A DNA stretch of 64,000 nt. Origin: Marinicella pacifica (GTDB lineage Bacteria > Pseudomonadota > Gammaproteobacteria > Xanthomonadales > Marinicellaceae). The stretch lies in contig NZ_BMEO01000006.1 of assembly GCF_014636635.1 (NCBI RefSeq), positions 121,650 to 185,649 on the forward strand, in the 5' to 3' direction. How positions within the stretch are numbered: the stretch's first letter is position 1; the number at the start of each line of letters is the position of its first letter. Position numbers and translations under genes: made by a program. The notes under the pieces were generated by a model, which was given only the letters and a program-made list of their open reading frames with translations, was not told where the DNA came from and did not search any database. Below are positions 46,748 to 55,744 of the stretch, piece by piece.

Positions 46748-48190
46748 TTAAACCTGAGTTCCACCCACGGTTAACTTGTCGATTTTCATGCTGGGTTGGC
46801 CGATGCCTACCGGGATGGTCTGGCCGTCTTTACCACACATGCCCAGGCCCTGATCAAATTGTAAGTCATTGCCCACCATGCTGACATGCTGCATCGCGGT
46901 GGGCCCGTCACCGATTAAAGTGGCGCCTTTGACCGGGTGTTTAATTTTGCCGTTCTCAATCAGATACGCCTCAGAGGCTGAAAACACAAATTTGCCGTTG
47001 GTGATATCCACCTGACCACCCATAAAATTAACGGCATATAAGCCCCGTTTAACCGACTCAATAATTTCACCGGGATCATGGTCACCGGCCAGCATATAAG
47101 TATTGGTCATCCGCGGCATCGGTAAATGGGCAAAAGACTCGCGGCGACCATTACCGGTGGGTGACATACCCATTAAACGGGCATTAAGCTTGTCTTGCAT
47201 ATATCCTTTTAAAATACCGTCTTCAATCAGCACATTCTCAGCACTCGGTGTGCCTTCATCATCCACCCGCAATGAACCGCGTCGATTCGGCAGAATACCA
47301 CTGTCAATCACGGTACAACCTTTGGCTGCCACTTGCTGGCCGATTTTTCCGGCAAAGGCTGAAGAACCTTTGCGGTTAAAATCACCCTCAAGGCCATGGC
47401 CCACCGCCTCGTGCAACAACACCCCGGGCCAGCCGCCGGCCAATACCACCGGCATCACACCGGCCGGTGCCGGTTGCGCTTGTAAGTTAATTAAAGCACC
47501 ACGCACCGCATCCTGTACGTAAGCATCGGCATAACCCGGCTGAAAAACTTCTTTAAGTAAAATACGTCCACCACCCCCAGCATAACCCATTTCAGTGCGG
47601 CCTTTGTCATCAACACAAATCACCTGAATGGTCAGCCGCACCATTGGCCGAATGTCGGTGGCCAATATATCATCACTGGCCGCCACCAATATTTCTTCTT
47701 GTGATGACACCAGTGAACAAACCACTTTTTTAACCCGTGTGTCTTGTTTTCTGGCCTGTTTGTCCATGCGCATTAACAAATCAATCACGGTTTGATTATC
47801 CACTTCACTGAGCACGTCTTTGGCGGTGTATAAAAGGGGTGCTTTTTGTGTATTTAAACGGATACCGCGTGCCTTATTTTGCCCATGACGAACAATGCTG
47901 CGTGCCGTTTCAACAGCTGCCGCAATGGCTGCTTTATCCAGCACATCGGTGTAAGCAAATCCGGTTTTTTCAGCGTCATTAACACGCACGCCAACGCCTT
48001 TATCAATACGGTGAGATCCTGATTTCACCTGCTGGTTTTCCAGCACCCAGGACTCCACCCGGGCTGATTGAAAATACAAATCAGCGAAATCACCGCCGGT
48101 CTTCAGGGCATCTCCCAGTAAATGTTCTAAATCATTGAGGCTAAGATTGCCCGGTTCCAGAAAGCTTTGTTGAATTTGTTTGCTGCTCAT
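46748..48190 (-). CDS. tldD: Metalloprotease TldD
   Basis: A 480-residue TldD subunit of the TldD/TldE zinc protease, which trims modified peptides such as microcin B17 and degrades CcdA. The zinc motif HEAVGHGLEGD is complete, and the C-terminal glycine-rich region (LIGDGPTAMQHVSMVG, GMCGKDGQTIPVG) is typical. TldE (PmbA) is not in the window. Its N-terminus overlaps the PqiA-like gene by 50 bases, so it is cotranscribed with the rng-yhdP block. Confidence 0.97.
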   Translation of the reverse strand: MSSKQIQQSFLEPGNLSLNDLEHLLGDALKTGGDFADLYFQSARVESWVLENQQVKSGSHRIDKGVGVRVNDAEKTGFAYTDVLDKAAIAAAVETARSIVRHGQNKARGIRLNTQKAPLLYTAKDVLSEVDNQTVIDLLMRMDKQARKQDTRVKKVVCSLVSSQEEILVAASDDILATDIRPMVRLTIQVICVDDKGRTEMGYAGGGGRILLKEVFQPGYADAYVQDAVRGALINLQAQPAPAGVMPVVLAGGWPGVLLHEAVGHGLEGDFNRKGSSAFAGKIGQQVAAKGCTVIDSGILPNRRGSLRVDDEGTPSAENVLIEDGILKGYMQDKLNARLMGMSPTGNGRRESFAHLPMPRMTNTYMLAGDHDPGEIIESVKRGLYAVNFMGGQVDITNGKFVFSASEAYLIENGKIKHPVKGATLIGDGPTAMQHVSMVGNDLQFDQGLGMCGKDGQTIPVGIGQPSMKIDKLTVGGTQV

Positions 48191-49004
48191 AAATACGCGA
48201 ATTTAAAATAAATGACAATAGCATGGAAGCTAATACATAGCTGATAAAATAATACACACCAATTTGTAAGGTGGCGTCGGTGGCACCACCTGCTTTGGTG
48301 CTGAAATAAGTCAGTAACAGGGCGATAACAAATACGTCCAGCATCGACCATTTACCCACCAGTTGTAACCAGTGAACGCAGGCGGAAGTAAAATGAAAAC
48401 GCCGGCTGCTTAAAATCAGGGCCATCACCACAGTTTTCATTATGGGGGTGATGATGGTGAAAATAAAGATGAGTCCGGTAACCACTTGATGGTTGTTATG
48501 CCATAATTTTTGTAAGCCCGTAACAATACTCTTGGATTCAAACTGAAACAAGGTATGCCCGAGAACCGGAACCTCCTGATAAGCCTCTATCGCCAAAATC
48601 GGGGCGAACCATCCGGTCACTAAAGCCACCGTGGTGACGGCCAATAAGGCAGCTAAAGTGGCCACTGATGGCAACATAAACGTTAACAGAAATAAAAGTA
48701 CAAAACTGGCCATAAAAAGCTTGGTGTATTTATGCGCCAGAAATTGCGTCCGTTCTGCCCGTTGCTGCTGAGCCTGTATTTCAGCCAACTGTTCACTGTA
48801 ACCGTCATACCAGCTGAAGGTCAGCCATTCCAGGGCCTTTTTGCCGGTGGTTTTTAAATTATCACTGAGACTGAGCTGTTCATTCAAGGTAATGATTTCC
48901 TGTTCAAACTGAATTGAATTGCGCCACGATTGCTGTGCAAAATAAGCGCACAAGACCACCATGATTACCAAAAACAACGCCCGCCATAACACCACATTAT
49001 TCAT
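48141..49004 (-). CDS. PqiA-domain integral membrane protein
   Basis: A 287-residue inner-membrane protein. Hydrophobic helices lie at about 5-25, 95-115, 118-140, 180-205, 225-243 and 250-275. The segment GKWSMLDVFVIALLL is the signature of the paraquat-inducible protein A family, which works with MCE lipid-transport proteins, though the cysteines of full PqiA are absent and only one PqiA repeat is present. It lies between yhdP and tldD, overlapping both (8 and 50 bases). In E. coli these two genes are neighbours without it. YhdP acts in phospholipid transport, so a shared envelope-lipid role is plausible but inferred. Confidence 0.8.
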   Translation of the reverse strand: MNNVVLWRALFLVIMVVLCAYFAQQSWRNSIQFEQEIITLNEQLSLSDNLKTTGKKALEWLTFSWYDGYSEQLAEIQAQQQRAERTQFLAHKYTKLFMASFVLLFLLTFMLPSVATLAALLAVTTVALVTGWFAPILAIEAYQEVPVLGHTLFQFESKSIVTGLQKLWHNNHQVVTGLIFIFTIITPIMKTVVMALILSSRRFHFTSACVHWLQLVGKWSMLDVFVIALLLTYFSTKAGGATDATLQIGVYYFISYVLASMLLSFILNSRIYEQQTNSTKLSGTGQS

Positions 49005-52000
49005 TGTCTTGTTCCAATAGTTCAATCACCGGTTCACTCCAGGGGCCGGTGACATGGTATTTGATTTCATTGGCATTTTTTAATTGTTTGCCCAACAAAC
49101 CCTGTACCAGAAAACCGGCGGCGGCACCCACCGGTCCGCCGGCAATGGCACCCAGGGTAGGAAATGTTTTACCAATTTGCGGTCGGATTATAATGTGCTG
49201 ATTGTAACTTTTTTCGACAAAATCAACCGACCCTTGCATATGAATCTTGGCGGCCGATGCCAGAATGAGGAAATCATCTGTTCGCGCCACACCATCATTG
49301 AGCTTAAAATCACCCGTCATTTCTTCAAAATGAAGGCCATCAGACAACACATCCCTGAAATCCAGTAACAAACGGCGCGGCAAATTAGTCAAATTAAACA
49401 AACCCAAAACCCGGCCAAATCCCGGTTGCTGATCCACAACCTCACCTTCGCCGATGCTAATGCGAAGATCACCCGACAATGTAGCCACGTCAAAAGCCGC
49501 CGGTAATCCGGGCCAATACACATTCATTTCAATCAACGTCTGGGCATTGGTGATGGGGGGATTAAAATCCATTTGTTGTAAAAAATCGGCAATTTTTTCT
49601 GAAATAAACACCATTTTAAAACGTGAAACACCCAAACCTGTTTCAGAAGCCAGCCATTCACCGGTGGCATTCAGCTCCAGCAATGGGGATTTTATGTTGA
49701 GTTGTTCTACTTTTATGCCATCAGCCACATTGCGCAGTTCCATGCGCAATCGACCCAGAGGCACACCGGCAAAACTAAATTCTTCGGCCACTAAATGGAT
49801 ATCGGGTATATCACTGTCGGACGGCGATTCCGTCAATGACTCAACATCCGCAGTGGTCCAGTGCAAGTGATCAAATTCAACCGTAATACCCCGTCGTTGT
49901 AAATCATTGGCCACTTTAATCCGGCCTTTGACCGCCGCACTGTCAATATGAATCAACAAGCCGTCGGCTTCATCCTGCAAAGATAAGTTGACCTCGGACC
50001 AGCTGCGGGACATAAAAACCAATTGTTCCACTTCGATTTCTGTGGCCAATAATTTTTGTTGCGCGTTTTGTGTTTCGGCCATTTGCCAGTTTTTCGCCAG
50101 TTCCAACCACTGGTCTAAATTGAGCTGATGGATGCGTCCGCTGATTTGCACCTTGTCTCCGCTGTCGTCTTCAGCACCGAAATGAATGCGATTGACTGAA
50201 AATTTTTGATTATCGGCACTTATTTCAGCCATAATTTCATGGTTGTAATTAATCAAAACCGAACCCTGGTCACAGGGGATATCACAAATGACAGTGAGTT
50301 TTTTGGGTGTTTCTGCGGATTTGTTTAAAGGTGGTGGCAACAGAAGCGAAACGCCAAGCAAATCAGACGTTGCTTCAAGCTTGACCTGATCTTGGTGACT
50401 TTTGAGTTTAATCTGCCAGGCAGAAATACCGGACATCACTTCAGGCGTTTGGTTAAAACTGAACCAGTCCAGAATACTGTAATCACCCAGCAATCGTAAA
50501 TCCACTTGTCCAGTGCCTGCTTTGCGGGTGTTGATGGCACCTGTAATCACAGTATCACGCCCTGCCAGCTGTGCTTTTAATTGTTGTGGCTTTAAGGTAA
50601 AACCATCGAGTTTTATGCGGCCGTTGATGTCCGATAACAATAAATCCTGCCATTGTAATTCTGTATGGATTAACCGCACATGGCCTTGGGGCGCCACTAA
50701 AAATCCGTCACCATCTTCAATGGGAATACGCAGTGACAGCGACAGTTCCTGTTGACCCTGTAGATGAATATCTTGCTGTAAACTTAAATCAGCAGCCACC
50801 GGTGTAAGACTCAGGTAATTTAACAAGCCATTGTCATGACTGCGTGCAATGATGTCAGCCACCACTTCAACATCACTAAAATCAGGAATACTGATCTGAG
50901 CGGACTGAACATCAATGTCCCGGGTGACGGCTTGCGCCAGATTGATGGCAATGCTGTGGTCACTGATATCCACCGCTGCCGAGACATTGTTAACAACAGG
51001 CCACTCAGGATTAAAACGCACTGTGGCATCATCCACCTGCGCCCAGGCTTGCAAAAAAGCTCTGCCGTTTTTAAAGGTATCTTCCAGAATTTCCCCGGCT
51101 GCGGTTAATCGTGCACGGCTGACAGTACCGCCCAATAAACCCTGATCCAGCCAAGCCAGGGTATCCGGTTTCCAAACTTGGTGGGGCCAATAATTTTTTA
51201 ATTGTGACACATGAACATCAGTGATGTGGCTGCTGACCTGAAAATACGGTTGCTCATCCAATCGCACCACCGCATTGGCATCCAGCCTAAAATCACTGCA
51301 GTCACACCACAATTGATTGATGCTGATCTGCTTATTCACAGGATCATAGCCCAGTTGCATCAACAGTCGCTGCCAGCCGACCGCACCTCTGAATACTTTT
51401 GGCAAAACCAAAGCGCCATCACGGCTATCAATTTGTAAATGACTTTGCCGGTTTTGAAAACGGTATTGACCGGTCAGTCCGCTGACGGTTAAATCCTGCA
51501 TCGCGGTACCCGCATCGCTGAAATCAGCAGTCAGTTGTTTCAGTTGTTGCTGTTGGTAATCATAGCTGAAGTGAAGGCGGTCGATAACACCCCGGCTGTT
51601 GTTGATTAAGGTTGTGCGTTGTTGATCGTCCACATTCGGCAACAGCGAATTTATCACCAGATGACTGAGCCAGGGTACCGGAATAGACTGACTTTGATAA
51701 TCAACCACATCACCCTGCCACCGACCCTGAAAGGCGAAATCCGCAAATCGCTGCTTGTTCATCAACACCTGACTGATCTGCCACTCATTGAATCCGTTGT
51801 GCGCATCCCCCAGATAGTGCATGGTCAGGTCAAAACTTAAATCTGGTTCACTTTGTCGCCAGTGCCATTGACCTGTGGCGTTTGTGATGACGCCGTCTTC
51901 GGTGGTGACCCATAATTCGCCGTTAATGCGCGCATCCGGTAGGTTTTCAACGGCCAGAAACGGCTGTAAAAACCCCAACGATATTTCTTCAAAACGCACA

Positions 52001-52665
52001 TACCATTGCGCGGATTTCATGATTTGCCGGCCGCGATCAGTCACCGCTCTAATGTCCAGCTCCTGCTGATCGGCTTCTTTAATTAATAATTGCAGACCCC
52101 GTTGCCGCTCGCCTTGTTGCAATAAAAAATCAGCGGTCACATCGGACACAATCGGCTCATCTTGTGCATTTAAAAAATTAAGTTTTAACGCCTGTACCCG
52201 CAAGGCCCCTGCTTGCAATAACCTATCCAGCGTTTGTGTGAGCTTTTGTTCATCCTTACGCCCCTTGATACTGACTTGAGCCCCGGTTTGGATCATCGCC
52301 AGTTCCGCTTCATTGATGCTCAAATCAATACCCCGCTCACCACCCGGTATTAACCATTGGTATAAATTTAACTGAATCTGAGCTGATTTTAACTGAAGAG
52401 ACTGCTCGCCCTGTAATGACAAATCCTGCAACAGGAATCTGGGGCCGTAACCCTGCCAGGAGCCGTCAATTTCACCCACCGTTACCTGCATTTGCCATTG
52501 CTGTTCAAGAAACTGAACCAGACGATCTTTGTATAATCCATCAAACGGTAATAACAGGCTCATCAAGCCCACCGCCACACCAGCCAGAATAATCAATAAC
52601 GCCAATAAGCCACGAATTTTAATCCACAGCTTAAAAATCCAGTGATGACGTCGGGTTTTGGTCAT
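48997..52665 (-). CDS. yhdP: AsmA-like protein YhdP
   Basis: A 1222-residue protein with one N-terminal membrane helix (about 14-35, LLALLIILAGVAVGLMSLL) and a very long periplasmic part. The sequence has the beta-rich pattern of the AsmA/TamB bridge-like proteins, with the DUF3971 region in the middle and the AsmA-type C-terminus (FNLTNLPRRLLLDFRDVLSDG, landmark NLPRRLLLDF). E. coli YhdP helps move phospholipids to the outer membrane. Position between rng and tldD is conserved in gammaproteobacteria. Confidence 0.95.
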   Translation of the reverse strand: MTKTRRHHWIFKLWIKIRGLLALLIILAGVAVGLMSLLLPFDGLYKDRLVQFLEQQWQMQVTVGEIDGSWQGYGPRFLLQDLSLQGEQSLQLKSAQIQLNLYQWLIPGGERGIDLSINEAELAMIQTGAQVSIKGRKDEQKLTQTLDRLLQAGALRVQALKLNFLNAQDEPIVSDVTADFLLQQGERQRGLQLLIKEADQQELDIRAVTDRGRQIMKSAQWYVRFEEISLGFLQPFLAVENLPDARINGELWVTTEDGVITNATGQWHWRQSEPDLSFDLTMHYLGDAHNGFNEWQISQVLMNKQRFADFAFQGRWQGDVVDYQSQSIPVPWLSHLVINSLLPNVDDQQRTTLINNSRGVIDRLHFSYDYQQQQLKQLTADFSDAGTAMQDLTVSGLTGQYRFQNRQSHLQIDSRDGALVLPKVFRGAVGWQRLLMQLGYDPVNKQISINQLWCDCSDFRLDANAVVRLDEQPYFQVSSHITDVHVSQLKNYWPHQVWKPDTLAWLDQGLLGGTVSRARLTAAGEILEDTFKNGRAFLQAWAQVDDATVRFNPEWPVVNNVSAAVDISDHSIAINLAQAVTRDIDVQSAQISIPDFSDVEVVADIIARSHDNGLLNYLSLTPVAADLSLQQDIHLQGQQELSLSLRIPIEDGDGFLVAPQGHVRLIHTELQWQDLLLSDINGRIKLDGFTLKPQQLKAQLAGRDTVITGAINTRKAGTGQVDLRLLGDYSILDWFSFNQTPEVMSGISAWQIKLKSHQDQVKLEATSDLLGVSLLLPPPLNKSAETPKKLTVICDIPCDQGSVLINYNHEIMAEISADNQKFSVNRIHFGAEDDSGDKVQISGRIHQLNLDQWLELAKNWQMAETQNAQQKLLATEIEVEQLVFMSRSWSEVNLSLQDEADGLLIHIDSAAVKGRIKVANDLQRRGITVEFDHLHWTTADVESLTESPSDSDIPDIHLVAEEFSFAGVPLGRLRMELRNVADGIKVEQLNIKSPLLELNATGEWLASETGLGVSRFKMVFISEKIADFLQQMDFNPPITNAQTLIEMNVYWPGLPAAFDVATLSGDLRISIGEGEVVDQQPGFGRVLGLFNLTNLPRRLLLDFRDVLSDGLHFEEMTGDFKLNDGVARTDDFLILASAAKIHMQGSVDFVEKSYNQHIIIRPQIGKTFPTLGAIAGGPVGAAAGFLVQGLLGKQLKNANEIKYHVTGPWSEPVIELLEQDNE

Positions 52666-52688
52666 GGTTTAACAGTGTTTTGCATTTT

Positions 52689-54146
52689 TTACAGCAAAAC
52701 CACATCATGCTGGGTGCGTTGATAACTGTCTTCAGCCTGAAAAGCGATGCGTTTACCCAGACTTTCTTCCATTTCAGCAATGGTGGTGGAATGTTCTTCG
52801 GTGATGTACTGTACCAGCCGTGATGAACCAATCACCATGATTTTATTGGCCTTAAATTGTTTGACAGAACGGCTGATTTCACGGAATAATTTAAAACTCA
52901 CAGTTTCAATGGTTTCTATGCGACCGCTGCCGTGACATTTGTCACACGGTTCACAAAGAATATCCAGTAAACTTTCGGTGGTGCGTTTACGGGTCAGTTC
53001 AACCAGACCCAACTGCGTAAAGCCAAGTACATGGGTTTTGGCACGGTCTTTATCGAGACCGTCGCGCAAAGTTTGCAAAACCTGTTCGCGGTGCGATTCA
53101 TCAAACATATCAATAAAATCAATGATGATAATCCCGCCGATATTGCGTAAGCGCAGCTGCCGGGCAATCATCTGAGCGGATTCCAAATTGGTCTTAAAAG
53201 CAGTGTCCTCCAGTGATTTATAGCCCACGTATTGACCGGTATTGACATCAATGGTGGTCATCGCTTCACTGCTGTCGAACACCAGATTGCCACCTGACTT
53301 TAACGGCACGGTGCGGTTCACTGAACGGTCAATTTCATCATCGATGTGATACAAATCAAACAATGGCCGGGAACTGTTGTGGTGTTGTAACTGGCCACCC
53401 CATTCGGTGGCAAAATCCGTGATAAATGCCTTCAGTGAAGCAAATAAATGCGGGTGATCGATGCTGATTTTGACCACATCATCATTAATTAAATCACGCA
53501 CCACCCGTTTTGCAAGACTAAACTCACTGTAAATCAGCGATGGGGTTTTTGCAGATTTCAGACGTTCTTTAATTTTTGACCACAAACGGTTTAAGAACCG
53601 CCAATCGTGATATAAAGCGGTGTAACTGACATGTTCGGCATGGGTTCTGGCAATCAAACCAAAAGCATTTTGTTGCGCATTGAGCTTTGCCAAAAGACTT
53701 TGTAAGCGCCGGCGTTCCTCATCGTCTGTGATGCGCGCAGAAATGGCTTCAATGTCAGGTGCGTGTGGCATCATCACCAAATAACGGCTGGGAATGCTCA
53801 AGGCCGTGGTGATACGTGCGCCTTTGGTGCCAATCGGATCTTTATAAACCTGCACAATCAGCTTTTCGCCCTCATGCACCCGCTCACTGATGGTGGCACT
53901 GTGTCCGGTGGCTTGGTCTTCATCACTTAAATCCGAAACATGCATAAAAGCGGCCTGTTGTTCACCAATATCCACAAAAGCCGCTTGTAAACCGGGCAAA
54001 ACTTTGGCCACGCGACCAAGGTAAATATTACCCACCAGAGAATATTTTCTGGCACGTTCCATCCACACCTCGCAAAGCTGACCGTCTTCGACCAGCGCCA
54101 CGCGGGTTTCAAAATCATTGCTGCTTATCAGTATTTCTCTGCACAT
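52689..54146 (-). CDS. rng: Ribonuclease G
   Basis: A 485-residue endoribonuclease that matures the 5' end of 16S rRNA and cuts single-stranded AU-rich RNA. The N-terminal S1 domain (about 35-125: GNIYLGRVAKVLPGLQAAFV landmark) is followed by the RNase H-like and catalytic DNase-like domains with IIIIDFIDMFDES and the zinc-link CEPCDKCHGSG. It lacks the long RNase E tail. It lies 3 bases after maf. Confidence 0.97.
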   Translation of the reverse strand: MCREILISSNDFETRVALVEDGQLCEVWMERARKYSLVGNIYLGRVAKVLPGLQAAFVDIGEQQAAFMHVSDLSDEDQATGHSATISERVHEGEKLIVQVYKDPIGTKGARITTALSIPSRYLVMMPHAPDIEAISARITDDEERRRLQSLLAKLNAQQNAFGLIARTHAEHVSYTALYHDWRFLNRLWSKIKERLKSAKTPSLIYSEFSLAKRVVRDLINDDVVKISIDHPHLFASLKAFITDFATEWGGQLQHHNSSRPLFDLYHIDDEIDRSVNRTVPLKSGGNLVFDSSEAMTTIDVNTGQYVGYKSLEDTAFKTNLESAQMIARQLRLRNIGGIIIIDFIDMFDESHREQVLQTLRDGLDKDRAKTHVLGFTQLGLVELTRKRTTESLLDILCEPCDKCHGSGRIETIETVSFKLFREISRSVKQFKANKIMVIGSSRLVQYITEEHSTTIAEMEESLGKRIAFQAEDSYQRTQHDVVLL

Positions 54147-54149
54147 GCG

Positions 54150-54773
54150 CTATAGGGTTTGTTGCTGTTGTTGCGGTCCATATGCGATTATATCCAATTG
54201 ACGCAATAAACGGGCGGTTTCAAACAAAGGCAAACCCATGATACCACTGTAACTGCCAGAAATGGTGGCAATAAAGCAAGCGGCAGCGCCCTGAATACCA
54301 TAGGCACCGGCTTTGTCATAAGGTTCCTCGGTGTCTGCATAAGCCTGAATCCACTTGTCATCAATGGGTGCAAAACAAACTTCGCTGATTTGAAGGTCGT
54401 ACAATGCATGTCCACGGTGCGAAACGGCCACCGCAGTCATCACCTGATGGCGCTGACCGGACAATTGCTTCAAGGTTTGAATGACCGCTTCCCGATTAAG
54501 GGGCTTGCCCAAAGTCTGATCGCCTAAAACCACAATGGTGTCTGCCGCAACAATCGGTTGTGTCGGGTTAAATCGTTCAAACGCTGTCCGGTTTTTTTGC
54601 ACCGCCAGTCGAACACAGTAATCTTGTGGGGATTCTCCGTGACGTCTTGTTTCGTCAATATCGACCGCTTGAACATGAACCGTCAAACCTAACTGGTGCA
54701 ATAAATCACGACGTCGAGGCGAAGCCGACGCCAGGCATACGCTGACCGGATTGGCTAACACGCTATCAGGCAC
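54150..54773 (-). CDS. maf: Maf-type nucleotide pyrophosphatase
   Basis: A 207-residue Maf/YhdE protein that hydrolyses dTTP, UTP or modified nucleotides to the monophosphates. Seen are the substrate loop LASASPRRRDLL, the IVAADTIVVLGDQTLGKP with the conserved Asp, and GIQGAAACFIATISGSYSGIMGLPL (landmark SGSYSGIMGLPL). It overlaps rlmH by 8 bases. The YhdE subgroup is suggested by location next to rng. Confidence 0.95.
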   Translation of the reverse strand: MPDSVLANPVSVCLASASPRRRDLLHQLGLTVHVQAVDIDETRRHGESPQDYCVRLAVQKNRTAFERFNPTQPIVAADTIVVLGDQTLGKPLNREAVIQTLKQLSGQRHQVMTAVAVSHRGHALYDLQISEVCFAPIDDKWIQAYADTEEPYDKAGAYGIQGAAACFIATISGSYSGIMGLPLFETARLLRQLDIIAYGPQQQQQTL

Positions 54774-55236
54774 GGTGGTAAGGGTGGTTGTTTAACAAAG
54801 AATAAGCCCGGTAGATTTGTTCCACAATAATTACCTTGACCAACTGATGCGGAAAAGTTAGCGCGGACAATGACCATTGATATTGTGATTGCTTTATAAG
54901 GGTGTCATGCAAACCTTCGGCACCGCCGACAATCAAATTCACATCTACACCATTCATTTGCCAATTGGCCAATTGCCCCGATAAATATGCGGTGTCAATT
55001 TTTTTGCCGCGCTCATCAAAACTAATGTTTAAATCACCGGGTTTGGTGTGTTGCCTAATGGCTTCTGCCTCGCGAAATTTGATGGCCTCAGGGGATTGGT
55101 TTTTAAGCCCGCCGGCCGGAGTTATGGGGACCAATTGTAAAGCCAGATGTTGCGGTAACCGTTGATTATAGTCCATAAAAGCGGTGGCCACCCAATCGGG
55201 CATTTTATGACCGGGGGTCAAAAGCTGAATACGCAT
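54766..55236 (-). CDS. rlmH: 23S rRNA pseudouridine-1915 N3-methyltransferase
   Basis: A 156-residue SPOUT methyltransferase that methylates pseudouridine 1915 in helix 69 of 23S rRNA. Seen are MRIQLLTPGHKMPDWV, the SAM loop LIVGGAEGLHD and the C-terminal LTFPHQLVKVIIVEQIYRA...HPYHR. Its start shares one base with the rsfS stop. The rsfS-rlmH pair is conserved in bacteria. Confidence 0.97.
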   Translation of the reverse strand: MRIQLLTPGHKMPDWVATAFMDYNQRLPQHLALQLVPITPAGGLKNQSPEAIKFREAEAIRQHTKPGDLNISFDERGKKIDTAYLSGQLANWQMNGVDVNLIVGGAEGLHDTLIKQSQYQWSLSALTFPHQLVKVIIVEQIYRAYSLLNNHPYHRA

Positions 55237-55604
55237 TAACTGCCGGCTTCAGTCATATCCCACAAGCCTTCCAGCTGATAAAACCCGCGTGCTTGTTCGC
55301 TCATTACATGCACAATCACATCCCCCACATCCACAATCATCCAATCCTGAGAGTTCATACCCTCGCGGCTGATCACAGTCAGACCCGCATCTTCGGCCGC
55401 TGCCAGCGTGGTCTCGGCAATATGACGCATATGACGTGATGATGTGCCGCTGCAGATAAGCATATAATCGGTGATACTGGTTAAGTGAGCCACATTTAAG
55501 GTGATGATGTTTTGGGCTTTTGCATTTTCAACAGCTTGGGTTAAAACGGTTATAGCCTGTTGTGCTGTTTGCCGGGTATTTTGCTTGGATGTTTTGTTTT
55601 GCAC
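55236..55604 (-). CDS. rsfS: Ribosome silencing factor
   Basis: A 122-residue RsfS/Iojap protein that binds L14 and blocks subunit joining in starvation. The core ITDYMLICSGTSSRHMRHIA and the SQDWMIVDVGDVIVHVM strand are diagnostic. It is the first gene of the block that runs to tldD. No nadD lies before it, in contrast to many gammaproteobacteria; the nadD-like gene is in the nadC operon at 7048. Confidence 0.97.
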   Translation of the reverse strand: MQNKTSKQNTRQTAQQAITVLTQAVENAKAQNIITLNVAHLTSITDYMLICSGTSSRHMRHIAETTLAAAEDAGLTVISREGMNSQDWMIVDVGDVIVHVMSEQARGFYQLEGLWDMTEAGS

Positions 55605-55744
55605 ACAATTTAAAATTATAAATGAGTCCTGATTTTAACATGCTGATGCATACGAAACCGAGTATTTGCTGAAAAATAACCCAAACTGACATAAATTTCA
55701 CAGGCCTTGGCTAAACTGCGTCTTAAAATGATAAAATTTAAACC

